This document shows positions 36,101 through 48,148 of a stretch of 56,000 nt of DNA, in pieces (position 1 is the first letter of the stretch; each line of letters begins with the position of its first letter). Location: NCBI GenBank assembly GCA_037447655.1, contig JBBHKE010000721.1:1-56000 (forward strand), read 5' to 3'. The translations under genes were made by a program, and so were the position numbers. The notes below the pieces were generated by a model. It did not search any database and was not told the origin of the DNA. It worked only from the letters and a program-made list of their open reading frames with translations. Source of the DNA: Zygnema cylindricum (lineage: Eukaryota; Streptophyta; Zygnematophyceae; Zygnematales; Zygnemataceae).

Positions 36101-38687
36101 TGAGGCATAAGCCTCAAAAATCAACCTTATTCCAATTAAATGACGTCACATGATAGTGGCCAAGACGTTAAGACTAAACATGCAGTAAAACGTAACTCAT
36201 CAGGGCTTACCTTCTGCGGACGTGTCTCACTAGCAGAATATATTCCAAATTCCTGCAAATCAGTACAAAAATAACAAACAAAGGGCATGGGTAAGAAACT
36301 CAAGCTGGGAACACGAACAACAGAGTAACCTGTACCACTCTCCACCCTCAGCCACAGGGACAAACTACCGAAGAGACATATGATAGAAGAGCAACCCTAT
36401 TCCGCCAACACAGCAGCAGACGAAAAGGAGAAGCGAGTTAACCACCCCAACAGTATAAATATCTATTAATGAAAGTAAAGCCTTTTATTTTTAATTTCCT
36501 TGAGCGCGTACAATTGAAAAGCCATTTGATAAACACTGAGATATCAGCAAATCTCCATCACTTGTTAAACAAAACCACATGAATATCGACTGTGAAAATC
36601 ACGTTGAAGGGAAGACAGTATAAGCAACAAAACATGACAAATATGACCTCAAAAATAAATTCTAACTTCGGCCAGCTGAAATTGCAGTTTTCACGAATAA
36701 ACCTAAAACAATGTGGCATGCAAATTCAATCACGCCCCAAATTGAAATGCCGTCAAAATATACAAGCCCAGCAATACTTCTGGACCAAGAATGAGTGCAT
36801 TTGATTGCTGATAGTACCATAACTTGAAAAGAATAACTCGAACCATTTGAGTACAAAGCAGTGACGCCCAGTTAACTAACAGGTTCAGTTAAAAACTTTT
36901 TGAAGAACAGACAGTGTAATAACTGTGTTTAACAAAACCATCCTCACCGGCATTGTCGTCAAAGTGCCGTTTCCTCCAGATTTTCTACACATAAATGCCC
37001 TTTTCGCATGCCACCGTCGACTTCCATCCCCTAAGTTTTGCCCATTCAAGTGATCTGCGTTGGTGTTCCGTCGTTCAGAAGTCATCACATCAACATACCT
37101 CTGTGGTTTTTGTAATCTCCGAGAAGGCCTACCAGCCCTCTGGGAATTCTGCAACTGGACAACCTCCAGAGGCCACTTCTCGTCTTCCTGTGAACCAGAC
37201 ACCTCCCAAGCGATAACCATAGGAGTCTCCGATTCATCTAAGCCATCATCTAAGCCATTCCGCTGAGCCCTACTGGGAGAATCCCATTCCTGATGTGAGA
37301 GCACGAGATTGCCTCTGTTGGACTTCTGGTCTCCAACAGTTCTACCCTGTAGGAGTACACGTCTGTCGAGAGTGTGCCTGGGAAAGGGTAAGGGTAACCG
37401 CAGCAAGAGGTTATCTCTGCATCGCTCAACCTGACAAGCAAGACAGTCCTTCATTTCTGTGAGCTTCTCTCTAAGCTCGATCAACGCATGGAAAATCTCC
37501 AGGGGTTCGTGCTTTAACCCCTGTCTGTTTGCATCAGCCTCCTCCCCGTCTCTATCCTTCTTCATAGGAGTGCCAGCTTGTCTCTGCTCTGAACTACCGC
37601 ACAGACAGCCCGACCCCCATTCCTTTGGCCTAGAAATTGTGATGGGTACAATATCTATAGTTGAACCTCCTTCTGAAGTGGAATGAAGCCTGTCATCTGG
37701 AGAACTTGCTCTATCAGCTCCTGACACCTGGTTTTCATCAACCGACCGTCTCGAGAATGAATCAGACTCGGTTTCAGCTTTCACCTCCACTTGTGTTTTT
37801 TTCTTTTCGTGTTCTGTTTCCCAACCACTAGCTCCCTCCAACTCTTCATCTGTGCTGCTCGAACTCACCAACCACGGCCGCGTGCTCCTTCCACGCCATC
37901 GCACCTGCCAGCTGGCGGGCTCTGATTTGTTCCTTCTGCCAGGCCTTGCCTGACCCTGGGCCAAACACCTCACTTCCTTATCCTTTAAAAGAACATTCGA
38001 GTCGTCCGGCGGCAAAACAGTAGTCCCATTCTTTTCATCAATACATGCATTTTTCTCCTGTCCAGAGCCTGATTGGGAATCTCTAGAGAGAACGGCTTCA
38101 TCCTTGTCATAATCACATGAAGGTCCACAACTACCAAGTTGTCCTTGCTCCTTTAAACCACCCTCGAGTCTTAGCCCTGCTACCGAACGAGTTACATCAC
38201 TAACTACAGGAACTAACCTGACGGGGAGTTTCTCGTCATCCGGTGGAGGAGACTCGAAATCCACTACACCACTGACTAGAGTAGAAGAGGCGGAAACTTT
38301 AATGCCGTCGCCTAAATTACTATGCGCTAAAACCAACCCAGGAGTCCTGCCTCCCAATTCCCCGATTCTCCCAACAGAGGTGAGCCCGTCCAAACAAGCC
38401 TGAGGATTGTTGACCGGCGAATTGCTACTGGCAACCAAACTGGAAGACACTTCACTCCCTGTTGCGGTGTGAGCTCTCTCGGGCTCCCTATTGATGGAAA
38501 GTACAGCAGTACGGACTGCTAAGCTCCTTCTTTGAAGGACGGACTGGAGGCTAGAGTGGAGCTGCGCAGGATGGTGGACTTTCTGAACAAAATCTCCAAC
38601 AGAATCCAGAGCCGAATGTACATGTGAAACAACGTGGGAAACTTGATTTCCAAGTTGTTGTCGCCAATCGTGGTCTCCGTTTGCCAT
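30175..38687 (-). CDS. Unrecognised 920-aa protein: disordered N-half, beta-rich C-half
   Basis: Nine exons in transcription order: 38687-36948, 36252-36211, 35952-35695, 34819-34709, 34444-34295, 33978-33913, 32494-32367, 31476-31347, 30312-30175. Phases agree throughout (0,0,0,0,0,0,2,0) and give 921 codons ending in TAG. The 33978-33913 exon and the GTCATT donor at 34294 are the weakest parts. Start chosen at MANGDHDW (38687); the open frame extends 15 codons further 5'. Residues 1-60 look helical (VSHVVSHVHSALDSVGDFV); 70-580 are Ser/Glu/Arg/Gly-rich and look disordered. Residues 595-920 consist of short alternating strands separated by charged turns (SLTVNMRYDSQKRESETSVV, APCRRLGLGLMHWSFRFPNG, GVHIRVEAPP, FTLELQTGV). 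This pattern resembles membrane beta-barrel proteins of the plastid outer envelope, but I recognise no family, so the function is unassigned. Confidence 0.65.
31525..31741. mobile_element. TA-flanked MITE, 217 bp
   Basis: Left end CACAGCGAATCGCTATTGG (31525) and the reverse complement of the right end (CACTGTGAATTGCTATTAG) match at about 80% over 23 bases. TA dinucleotides sit immediately outside at 31523-31524 and 31742-31743. No coding capacity. It lies within the intron just 5' of the 31476-31347 exon of the minus-strand gene. TA target sites suggest a Tc1/mariner-type or similar source. Confidence 0.7.
35003..35201. mobile_element. TA-flanked MITE, 199 bp, with perfect inverted ends
   Basis: TACACCGCTCATCGTTATT at 35001-35019 is repeated exactly in inverted orientation at 35185-35203. 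The outermost TA on each side reads as the target duplication, leaving CACCGC...GCGGTG termini. Ends resemble those of the 31525 element, and the interior matches 2600-2730 in inverted orientation. It sits in an intron of the minus-strand gene. Confidence 0.85.
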
Positions 38688-41130
38688 GACAAACGATAAC
38701 TTGACCCTTCCAGTCAACTGAACTTGAGTCAATTCTTCCTTTTAACTGCCTGTGCCAACAGCAGTCTTGTCAAGTCTATCAGCATATAGTTGTCATGTCG
38801 CATCATCCACTTTTTCCATCCATGTCTAATGAAAAGCCAAAGACAAAATGTTCAACATTCAGATTCCCTTTACCCTCCTCGAATTAGGGTTTTGTTCCCG
38901 GAAACATCCGAGTGGAGAACCAACTCTAAAACATGACGCCTCATCCTAGACACTCAAAAACATCTCTAACATTCCAGCCGCGGCACCACAAGATACACGT
39001 GACACGTAGGCAATGGCAGCTCTGCACAGTGCAGCAACACAACCACCACATGACAAAACTGTGTTTTCTATAGCGCCATAACAAATGCCGAAAAGAAGCG
39101 AATGCCGCGGACTACATGCATCCCACAGACGCATGGAGTAAACACTTGCACCATCCATCCACGTGTAGAGACCCGCACTCACCAAATGTGTCAAATTTCC
39201 AACAAAATTGATGGAGCACCAGACAAATCCATTAAATAAGCCGGCAGGAAGTGCATGGCAACGTATCACTCTTCCTCTAGCAGTCCACTTACTATATGCC
39301 AAACTATCAAAAAAAGCACAGCAAATGAAAAGTAGAAAAACTGCATTCGTCCTTCCAGAGGTTTACATTTCTGCAGTACTTGGCAGCAAGAAATCAAATG
39401 CTATTGACGCTTAATCCAGTGAGCACTTACTTCGGTCATGGCGCTCGCTCACAGCCCACCGTCATCCTCCATGGCAGCATGGCTCGATGCCCTCGTTTAC
39501 TCACATGCCTCCTTTCTGCTTCAAAGAAACTTTTTTCTGACAAGCTTCGACGCAGAATCGATACCCGGAGGACAAATTTCATAACGAGTACTATGCAGGC
39601 TTTTGCGCTGTAGGGCGACTGTGTGACTCTACAGTACAGTACTGTACAGCACAGTACAGTACAGTACTGTACTGAACAAAAGATTCAAACGAGGCGACGA
39701 ATCCCCTACCGTCTCACCACGTAGGAATGCGCTTGGCCTCGTAGGATGGACTCACAGATATGCTATGAAGAAAGGACATCGTCCGATTCAAACTTTCGAC
39801 GAACGAAAACATGCCACGGTACATAGAGTCACGATCATATGTCATATCTGTACGGATCCGATAATGGCTTGACTAGCACAGCATAATGCCCATGGAATTG
39901 AATCGCGACAAATTTGATTCTTTTTTTTTTTGGAAAATGGAAAGCAAAATGGACAGAACATCGTATTATTTTAGAGTTTAGACGTCCTTCGCGCCAATCA
40001 GAGTGAACTTCCAGAGGTATAAAATTAAACATATGCATTTTGTACGGCCCTGCGTTGAACAGCCCGTTTTTTACGCACTCCGAAACCTTCGTTTACAAAA
40101 TCTTGTCAGTTGTTTAACTTTTGAGATTTCGTCCACATCAGGTCGGTTCATAAAATAAATGCTGATCGTACACTTTTTTTTGCGGTCAATTGGTACTAAA
40201 TTTGTCATGGCGTGTGACGTCGAATGGTGTCCATTCGTTTAAATGAAAGATCTCTACTCCGCGTGCGTCATGTCACGTCTTCACTGACGCTCCGTGATGC
40301 CTTTTACGTTGCGTGCCCTCTTGTGCTGCTCACTTTCGTCTTTCCAACTGTTTCAATTTTATAAACATGTTGGTGGATGGCAACATTCTGCTATAACTGG
40401 AAGTGTGAACCTTGTGACTCAAGTGAAGTCAAACTGATTTCGTAACCATGTACGGAGAAACCAATGAAATATGCAGTATTAGGTCATGCTTTTTGGACGT
40501 CCAGTTTTGAAACTTTAAGCGTCGCTGAGAGGTTTGCGGTACGTTGCTAAACGAATTTTTGTCGTCAAAACAGAATGTTTTTCCATGGACCTTAACCCTT
40601 AGGGAGCCCTTCCATGTTCGCAGTCCTCGCTACAAGAACAGGAGTAGCGACAAGCCTGGAACTTGAAAATCTACACAAACCCGAAACGACAAGCTATTTG
40701 AGGCCATAAAAGTACGTAGCCCCCACGTCGCATACTTATGCCAGTTTGTCTCATCTGCCGACCGACCAGTTTTCCATTAATGTCGGCGAGCATTTTTCGA
40801 GTGGCTCGTGGCACGGTCATCGCCTCGTCGGTAATAATCACTGTTCGTATTGCCTACGTGGAATCTAGGCTGGAGAAAATAACCAATGATATCTCAAAGA
40901 CACCCCATGCTGGTTTAAGGCTGAAAGAGAAAAGAACTTCCACCAATAAATTGTATCCACGTCTGCAGACAGACGTCAGCGTGACACCTTTAAATGCCCA
41001 GTAGACGTTTAAAGGCCACCGTGGCGAGCGAAGCTGAAAAAGCACTAAAACTCTACAAGGACCTTTGAGCGGTTCTATAACACGTGTAACCGCAGAATCT
41101 GATTGGTGGAATTTTTGAGTCCCGTTTTCT
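38688..41130. other. Divergent intergenic region
   Basis: Separates the minus-strand gene (start 38687) from the OSCA gene (start 41803). No supported gene. It contains a GTAC-rich palindrome cluster at 39630-39680 and several short random frames. Promoters of both genes should lie at its two edges. Confidence 0.5.
39630..39674. repeat. Nested ACAGTAC repeat with palindromes
   Basis: Repeated ACAGTAC/GTACTGT units. CAGTACAGTACTGTACTG at 39657-39674 is a perfect 18-bp palindrome, and 39634-39647 is a perfect 14-bp one. Confidence 0.85.
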
Positions 41131-41802
41131 TTCCTTCGTTCGAGTGCTGTTTCGCCTGCGCTCCTTCTCCCCCTTCCCTCTGTCAACTCACTCCTCCCGT
41201 GATCGCCTGCAGCGGGAGAGAGAGCACTCTTTTCTCGCCCCGTCTTCCTCCTGCTTATTCTGCGTCTTCCAGACCCCCCTGCGACTCACGCCCTGCTGCC
41301 CAGCCGCCAGTCTGTCTGCCGCGACTCCACCTTCTGCCGCGCTGCGTCCGTCTGTGCCATATACTGCCGACGGCCTTCTCACCGCGGGCACGCGGGCACG
41401 AGGCCTGCGTTCTCACTTCCTGCTCTGCCGCTGGCCGCTGCCCGATTCACCACACGAGAGGATACTCGCGTTCGACCACCACTGTAGATTCGCGCATTGG
41501 CAGGCGGCCGCTGACGGCTGACGCCAAAAGCTGCCACGTGCACGGCCGTTGTCGCACCAGCACAGCCTGGCCGTACTTCGATTCACACATGCGTACGGCC
41601 AGTCAGCCTCCAGAACGAAGCCATCCACAAGTAGTGTTGCCCGAGCTGGCCCTCCGTACGCCATTCTCGCCCAGCGCCTGGGCTCGCCGCCACGTTCTGC
41701 AGTAGGAGGCGCGGCATCGCAGGCCGCGGGGTGCGTCCGGAGTGGAAGGCAGCGGAGCGCCAACGGCTGCAGGAAAGGCCACGTGGCGAGTAGGTAGTGC
41801 GG
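41131..41802 (+). promoter_or_regulatory. GC/CpG-rich promoter and 5' UTR of the OSCA gene
   Basis: Composition jumps to GC- and CpG-rich from about 41130 and stays so through exon 1. Several overlapping long frames on both strands here are a by-product of high GC; none shows a recognisable domain. An upstream exon cannot be excluded. Confidence 0.45.
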
Positions 41803-44800
41803 ATGGAGTCGGCCACGTCCATCGCCGTGTCCGTGGGCACCTCGTTTGTCCTGTTCTGCGGATTGTACGCGACCTTCCGTACACTGTCGCGCTGGCGCTC
41901 GCTGGCCGTCAACTTCTACCCGGCGAAGCTTCTGGCCGGGCAGCCGCCGCCGGACTACTCCTGGGGCTCGCTGGGCTGGCTGAGGGACACGTGGCAGACG
42001 TCAGAGGAGGACCTGGTGCACTTCGCGGGACTGGATGCGCTCGTGTACCTCAAGATGCAGCTGGCCTGTGAGTGGGCGGGGCGGGAATGCCTGGGAGGAG
42101 AGGGAGAGGGAGAGGGAGAGGGAGAGGGAGAGGTAGGGGAGCGGAACCGTTTTTAAGCTATAGAGTAAATAGTCCTACCGAAAGGAGGAAGTTTGTGAAC
42201 AAACACTTTGTTTTTTTCAGCTCGATGAAGCTGAATTTCCTTAACAGTTTTTTTCAAAATTCGGTTTACCATTTGTGCCTTCTCTGGCAGCAGTTCCCTT
42301 CTGACTGCGCGGTGCTTTGGCATCCTCTGGCTTGGCTTGGCTTGTGGCTCGGGGTGGGTCTGTCTCAGGCGCGTGCATCCTGGGCTTCGCCTCGCTCTAC
42401 TGCCTGCTCGTGCTGCTGCCGCTCTGCGCCACGGCCAACGGCTACGAGGACCTGCAGATACTCATCGTCTCCACCACCGGGGCCTACACCAGCACCTACA
42501 TCGAATTCGACACGCTCACGCTCGGAAACGTGCCGGTCAGTCAACCTATAACCTCTCTATCTCCCTCTCCCTCTTCCTCTCCCTCTCGCTCTCCCTCTCC
42601 TTCGCCCTCTCCGTCTTCCTCTCCCTCTCCCTCCCTCTCTCGCTCACGCTCTCTCTCTCCTGGCCAAAAGACATTATTAGAGTTATTTTCGTCAGCTGCA
42701 GTCAGAACGATAAGATTGGAAGGTCGGTGGAATTAACGGGAGTTTACTAGTGGGGTATTCAAATTTATTGCTAGATCGATTTGATGTATTTGTTTTATTT
42801 TTGCAGTCGGTTAGAGTAGTGTGAGTCAGGAGTAGGCTGAAATTTTGAAAGCACAATCGATCTCAAGTATATGAATTGAATGTTGTAAAATTTGACTGCA
42901 ATATGGAATGGATAAAGGACAGCTACGGTCAAGCTTGTAAGCGCCCATTTATTACTTGGAAAATAGAAAAGCATTCCAACTGGACGGGAATTCAGTTTAG
43001 CAGCAGACATTTATCACTCCTTTGACTGACATAAAGGTCCAAGTTTTCCTTTACTCTCATAAAATTGGTGGACGCTAACTGTTGCTGCAAAAAAAATAAA
43101 AATGACTAGTATTCGAAAATTGACAATCAAGAAATCTAGCACATTAAAAACTGATATATGAAAAGCAAACACCCCAATTAAACGGGTCATTTGATTCCTT
43201 TGTCCTTTTGCGCTAGCATCCTTGCGCAACCTTGTACTAGAAAATCAGAAGCAACTACTGATGTTTTTTTTGCTCTCATTTTCTGCCAGGATGGGAGCAG
43301 CATATTTTGGGTATTTGCATTTGGTGCCTATTGGGTTACCGCCGGTACAATCTTCTTTCTTTGTAGAACATATCAGAATGTCATGGAACTTAGAACGAGA
43401 TATTTGGCACATGAAAAACCCCCAATAGACATTTACGCCATTTTGGTTCGAGACATCTCCCGGCCGTGGTTTGGACCCAATAAGCATAAAGTGATTGTAG
43501 ATAGTGAGTTTTCTTCTCGATATGGGAAAGCTTATGAAGGAGCGTTTCTCATTCCCAAGCTTGGAAAGGTAAGTTTATACAATCTCGTTTGTTTGTTTTA
43601 AAGATTGATCTAACAAAAAATTGACCTGTTTCTTTTCAGGAGACAGTCCATGTAGTACGTCCTCTGTTCTAGCAAAAAATAATAGTTTTCTATGAAACAA
43701 AACATGTTGTGGGTTTGAAATTTCGTCCTCGGATAGAAAGGCTTTGCTTTGGGTCATGGGCACCTTGTCAATTTTTATTCGAAGAGTTTTTTTCTTTTTC
43801 ATTTTTTTTTTTGGGTCGATCATGGAGTACTCTTATCTTGATTTGATGTGACCAATACAATATCAATTCATGTTAGCATGTTTCTTGTATCACAACTTGT
43901 GACAGTCCTTGGGAGCCTATAACCGCCTTCGATCTGCCAAACGAAAACTTCAAGAAGCTTACAATCTCTGGGAATGGTCCAAAACACCGGAAAATCCCAG
44001 TGGAAGGAGACCAACGCGCCTTAAAAACGCCTGTTGCCCATGGGAAGGTCAGACAGACAGAATTGAATATTACACCCAAAAAGTGAAAGATCGAGTCGAA
44101 GCTCTTCAAAAAGCACAAGCAGAATCTACAGTATTTTCTGGAACAGCATTCGTCTTTTTTAACGACCCGACTGTGGCCGCAATTGCCGCAAAATCGATTC
44201 CTGGATTTAATTCTGCGCTTTGGACGATAACTCAGGCTCCTCAACCGGAAGATGTGGAATGGGAAAGTGTGACAATGTCACTGTGGAATCGAGGACTTCG
44301 GAGAGCAATTGTTTGGACTATAACTTGGGTCACTGTAGCTTTCTATTTTGTAAGAAACCAGGGCCCTGTCTCTGGAGTTGAGTCATGGTTTTTTTTTTGA
44401 GAGTTGGGGTTACAGCATAGTCCATTTTGTATGAAATCCCAGAATCTATGCCCATTCCTAGGGAGATGAGAAAATTTGATCAAAACTTTATTTGGCTATC
44501 AAATTTAAATGTTGCACAAATGAAACAGGATGGATTTCTGAATATTTGGAATGCAGATGTGTTTCCTTGTGTTGTCCTCTGAGAAGTCCAATCTCGTCAT
44601 GAAATCAGGTAAGTCTCCGAAGAAAAAAAAAGAAAAATCGCGAGAAGAGCTTGCTGTTTGGAATTCTTATTGTGAATTGTGCACCTCAATCAGCTAAATA
44701 AAATGACTTGGTACGTGGCAGATTCCTATTGGTTTTGTCGCCGGTCTTACGACTCTGGACAACCTGGTGTACCTCTTCCCCTTTTTGGCGTCCGTGACCA

Positions 44801-46991
44801 ACGAGTAAGTTTTATCTGTCATAATCTACCTTTTTGTGTAGAAGAACCTGTTGAAAGTCTTAAATTTGAAACATGATACTAAAACTCTGACATCTCACAT
44901 ATGTTTAATTTAGGTGGTTTGGTGGCCCTGTAGGGAGCAGTACATAAACATCGTCTGGGAAGTCTCACTTTTGATCTCCTCATTTCCACTTTTGAGAAAT
45001 TGGGAGAATCACATAGAGTTTTTACTTATATTACTTTTAACTCAGTATCTGTGAAGTTTTTGTATCGTGACAGTTCAGGCTATCCGTGGTAATCTGAGTG
45101 AAAACTAAGAATAAAATTGCATGTGAAATGTGAGAGCTGATAGCGTTCACATTTGAAAATCTGACATTGAATAGCCTGACGAACATTTTGTCATAAATCG
45201 CATGTGGATTTACGTACCGATGTTTTAAATTCCTTACCTCTATCCTTTTCTTGTTTTAACCCCTCTCCAAATCAAAACAGAAGTTCATCCTTGTGAGCTT
45301 TACATGGGTCAGCTATCTCCCCCGGACAATAACATAACAGTACTTGACATTTTTACTTTTTCATTCTTTTATCATTGCATACCGTGCTAACTCCCTCCGA
45401 CAATAGCTTGAACAATAATGGGCAACAATTTGCTACTTATGATTCGTTTTTTTTTATTTCCGTTATTACAGCTATCTTCTTCAAACCCTACTCGAGGCGT
45501 ACTTGCCCCAACTAGCTCTCCTATTATTTCTGGCTTTCCTCCCCACTATACTCGACTTTATTTCTTGGTTTGAGGGAATTCCCTCCAAGAGTCATAAAGT
45601 GCGAGCCGCCGCTGGGAAGTACTATTATTTTATTATCATTAATGTATTTCTCGGGTATACCAGTTTAGGCGGTTTGCTTGGAATCCTCGAGTCTCTCGCG
45701 AAAACCGGACTCACATTTGATAATGTCACAAATTTGTTGGGAAGCTCCTTACCGAAACAATCGACTTTCTTCATCACCTATATTGCTCTCAAGTAAGTCA
45801 TAGTATGAGTATGTAGCTGCTTTTACATGCTTTTAGCACAAAATCTAAACACAATTCCTTGTTCTTCATGTCGACACCACATTTAGTGATGCACTCTCTC
45901 TCCTTCCCTCTCTCTCCCCTCTTCCTCGCTCTCTGCAGGTTCCTTATCTTCAAAGGCCTGGAGCTATCTGGCCTGGTTCACATTTTCAACTACAACTTCA
46001 AACGGATATTTTTCAGCCGTACCGAGGAAGGAGTTCGAGCCGCGTGGTTTCCCGGACCTCTTCCTTACCTCTGGCTCGTTCCCAACGACCTCCTCGTGGT
46101 CACTCTCGGCCTCTGTTACTGCATCGTGGCGCCTCTCATTTTGCCCTTTGCTTTCATATACCACGTGGTCAGCTGGATTGTGTACAAGCATCAGGTTCGT
46201 GGGGTCAGCCACTGGTTTTTGAGACTCGCTTTTCTTGGGACTCGCCCATCTCTCATCTCGGTCTTTTTCAACTCAGTTTTCTCTAAGATCGTTTTTTTCT
46301 AGACTTGTCTGTGCTTTTGGACCTGACAATAGCTGTGTTTTATCGGGACATCGTCGATGTGCTCTTTTACATTGTATTTCTTAAAATAGTCAGTGGTTGT
46401 CACATGATGTCTGATGATCCTCTGTGTTTAATCATTTACGGCTGCATCGTAAATTTTCTGTTCAAGTTGAACGTTACCACAAAATGCTCACTTCTGGCAA
46501 GAGTTGTGAGCAACGCTCAATTTCCTCACTTTTAACTCGTGCAATGGTGGCTGCTGACATTTGCCATTTTTGGTTATTTTCAAAAACAGGCTCTCACTTA
46601 CTACGTTCCCGAATACGACAGTAGAGGACGATTCTGGCCTCATATGCACAACCGAATTCTGTTCGCACTTCTCACTTCCCAGCTCACTATCATCGGATAT
46701 CTCAGTCTGAAAGACTTTCTCGGAACATGGTTTCTCATTCCTCTCCCCATAGCCACAGTTGTTTATTTCCAGTACAGCCATACTCAATTTTATCCCACCT
46801 ATTCCTCCCATTGGGCTCCCGGAGTCGATGTTAAGCCGATTCCTCCCTCCATCGACGACCTTAGAGACGCCTACACTCCCAACTGTTTGAGAGCGGCGGA
46901 TGCGAAGCCGGCTCCTCTTCGGCGCCTATCTTCTCTAGCGGTAAAAATTAAACACTCGGAGATTCAGGAGGCAGCTTCCTCAGATGTGTAA
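41803..46991 (+). CDS. OSCA: OSCA/CSC1 (DUF221/TMEM63-type) osmo- or mechanosensitive cation channel
   Basis: Eight exons: 41803-42067, 42369-42535, 43290-43568, 43906-44349, 44722-44804, 45472-45792, 45939-46194, 46590-46991. Phases 1,0,0,0,2,2,0 all match, giving 738 aa, a normal length for the family. Order: an N-terminal membrane segment (residues about 5-27), HFAGLDALVYLKMQLACACI with a second segment, a third at about 148-168 (FWVFAFGAYWVTAGTIFFL), then a cytosolic RNP-like domain to about 370 (LVRDI, GTAFVFFNDPTVAAIAAKSI). The 7-TM pore region follows (IPIGFVAGLTTLDNL, LPTILDFISWFEGI, YYYFIIINVFLGY, KQSTFFITYIALKFL, VTLGLCYCIVAPLILPFAF), then PEYDSRGRFWPHMHNRI and a charged tail. Family members are mechanically gated, Ca2+-permeable dimers at the plasma membrane or vacuole. 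Start: ATG 41803. AATAAA at 47177 is a plausible poly(A) signal. A 15-nt microexon may be missing (see findings). Confidence 0.95.
42095..42135. repeat. (GGGAGA)n in OSCA intron 1
   Basis: Six to seven GGGAGA units just inside the donor. Confidence 0.95.
42555..42660. repeat. (CTCTCC)n in OSCA intron 2
   Basis: Pyrimidine-rich CTCTCC/CTCG repeats, starting soon after the exon 2 donor. Confidence 0.9.
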
Positions 46992-47890
46992 ATGGGAGGA
47001 AAATGGAAGCAATACACGTGTCAAACTTGAATTTTTTAGGATGTCAGGTGGGGCGACATTGTTTTTGTTATATATGCCACACATGTGAATAGTTTCTGGT
47101 GTAGTTGGATAGAGAATGATAGAAAGGCGACCATTTTTGGGCCGATGTTCATTTGCGTACATAGAGAGCTTTGTGAAATAAAAGATTTTGGGGGCATTGG
47201 TTTATTAGGCGTTGACGTTTCCATTCAGAATAACTGCAGTTCAGAGGCTTGCAGGGAAAGCAGGTTACGCTGGTTTTTTTTTTAGTTTCAGTTAGACAAG
47301 AGGTGAGGCACGATGCAGTTGAGAGTTAGATAGATGGAGAGCTCAAATGTTTGAAAGCTTGAGCGTTTCACAGGAAAAACACAAATTTTGGAAGGTAGGA
47401 CAAGTCCATTTATGAAGCTTCATAGCTTCACCTACAACCTCAGCTTTACTGGAAAGTTCAATTCACTGGTGTCTTTTGGGAGGAAAAGTTATATTCTGGA
47501 CAACTGAGATTTCCAAAATGGAGCTCTCAAACAAGAAAGCTATTTATTGTTCCCAGAATTGTGTAGTACAAACCTTGAAAAGAATACGACCCATTTATTG
47601 ATATCTATGTATGTCCTTCCTTCCTGTGTGTTGTTGCTTTTTCCAATTCCTTTATTTCCATTCTTTTTATTTCCATTTTTATGTTATATTTTCTGTAGGA
47701 AACAGTTATGATTCACTTTATAGTCCCTCGTTTGTCTGTGCTTCACTACTTTAAATGTGCAATCATATACCCGTTTGCAAAAACAGATGGCGTCTTGAGG
47801 GTTACAGCACCATGCATATAAAATTGCTTCAAATAGGCAAAAGTTTAAACAAGACGTAAATGCATGTGTAAAACCGGGATTTGTCAGTAG
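46992..47890. other. OSCA 3' UTR and intergenic DNA
   Basis: AATAAA at 47177-47182 is the best poly(A) signal candidate. No gene beyond it. Confidence 0.45.
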
Positions 47891-47929
47891 TGTTTATCGC
47901 CACTAATTTCCCTTCTCTCGACAGTTTTT

Positions 47930-48148
47930 ATGCTGAAAATTGCAAGTTGGCATCATCAAGCCAACGCCTTATCACGCGAAAGACTCGAACAACAACAAAT
48001 TTCACCAACAATTCTTGCATTAGAAACAAATACAAGACGAGAAATAAAGGCGGCAAAAATGAAGGCAAGTAAAGGATTTGGAGCTATCAAACTTTTTAAT
48101 CCTCAGATGGAAAACTGCGAAGACTGCCAAACCGGAACGCGCAACTGA
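47930..48148 (+). mobile_element. Possible Ty3/gypsy pol scrap (after the ALSR motif)
   Basis: A 72-codon open frame contains WHHQANALSRERLEQQQ. This is reminiscent of the (N)xADALSR motif that ends Ty3/gypsy RNase H, followed by 40 unremarkable charged residues. Nothing else of a gypsy element is visible and there is no LTR, so a chance resemblance is quite possible. Confidence 0.25.

Noticed and set aside
40738-41004. 88-codon plus-strand frame in the divergent intergenic region
   Set aside because: No domain or splice support, and composition close to random.
41103-41705. 200-codon frame upstream of the OSCA start
   Set aside because: High-GC region with several overlapping long frames on both strands; no domain; better seen as promoter and 5' UTR.
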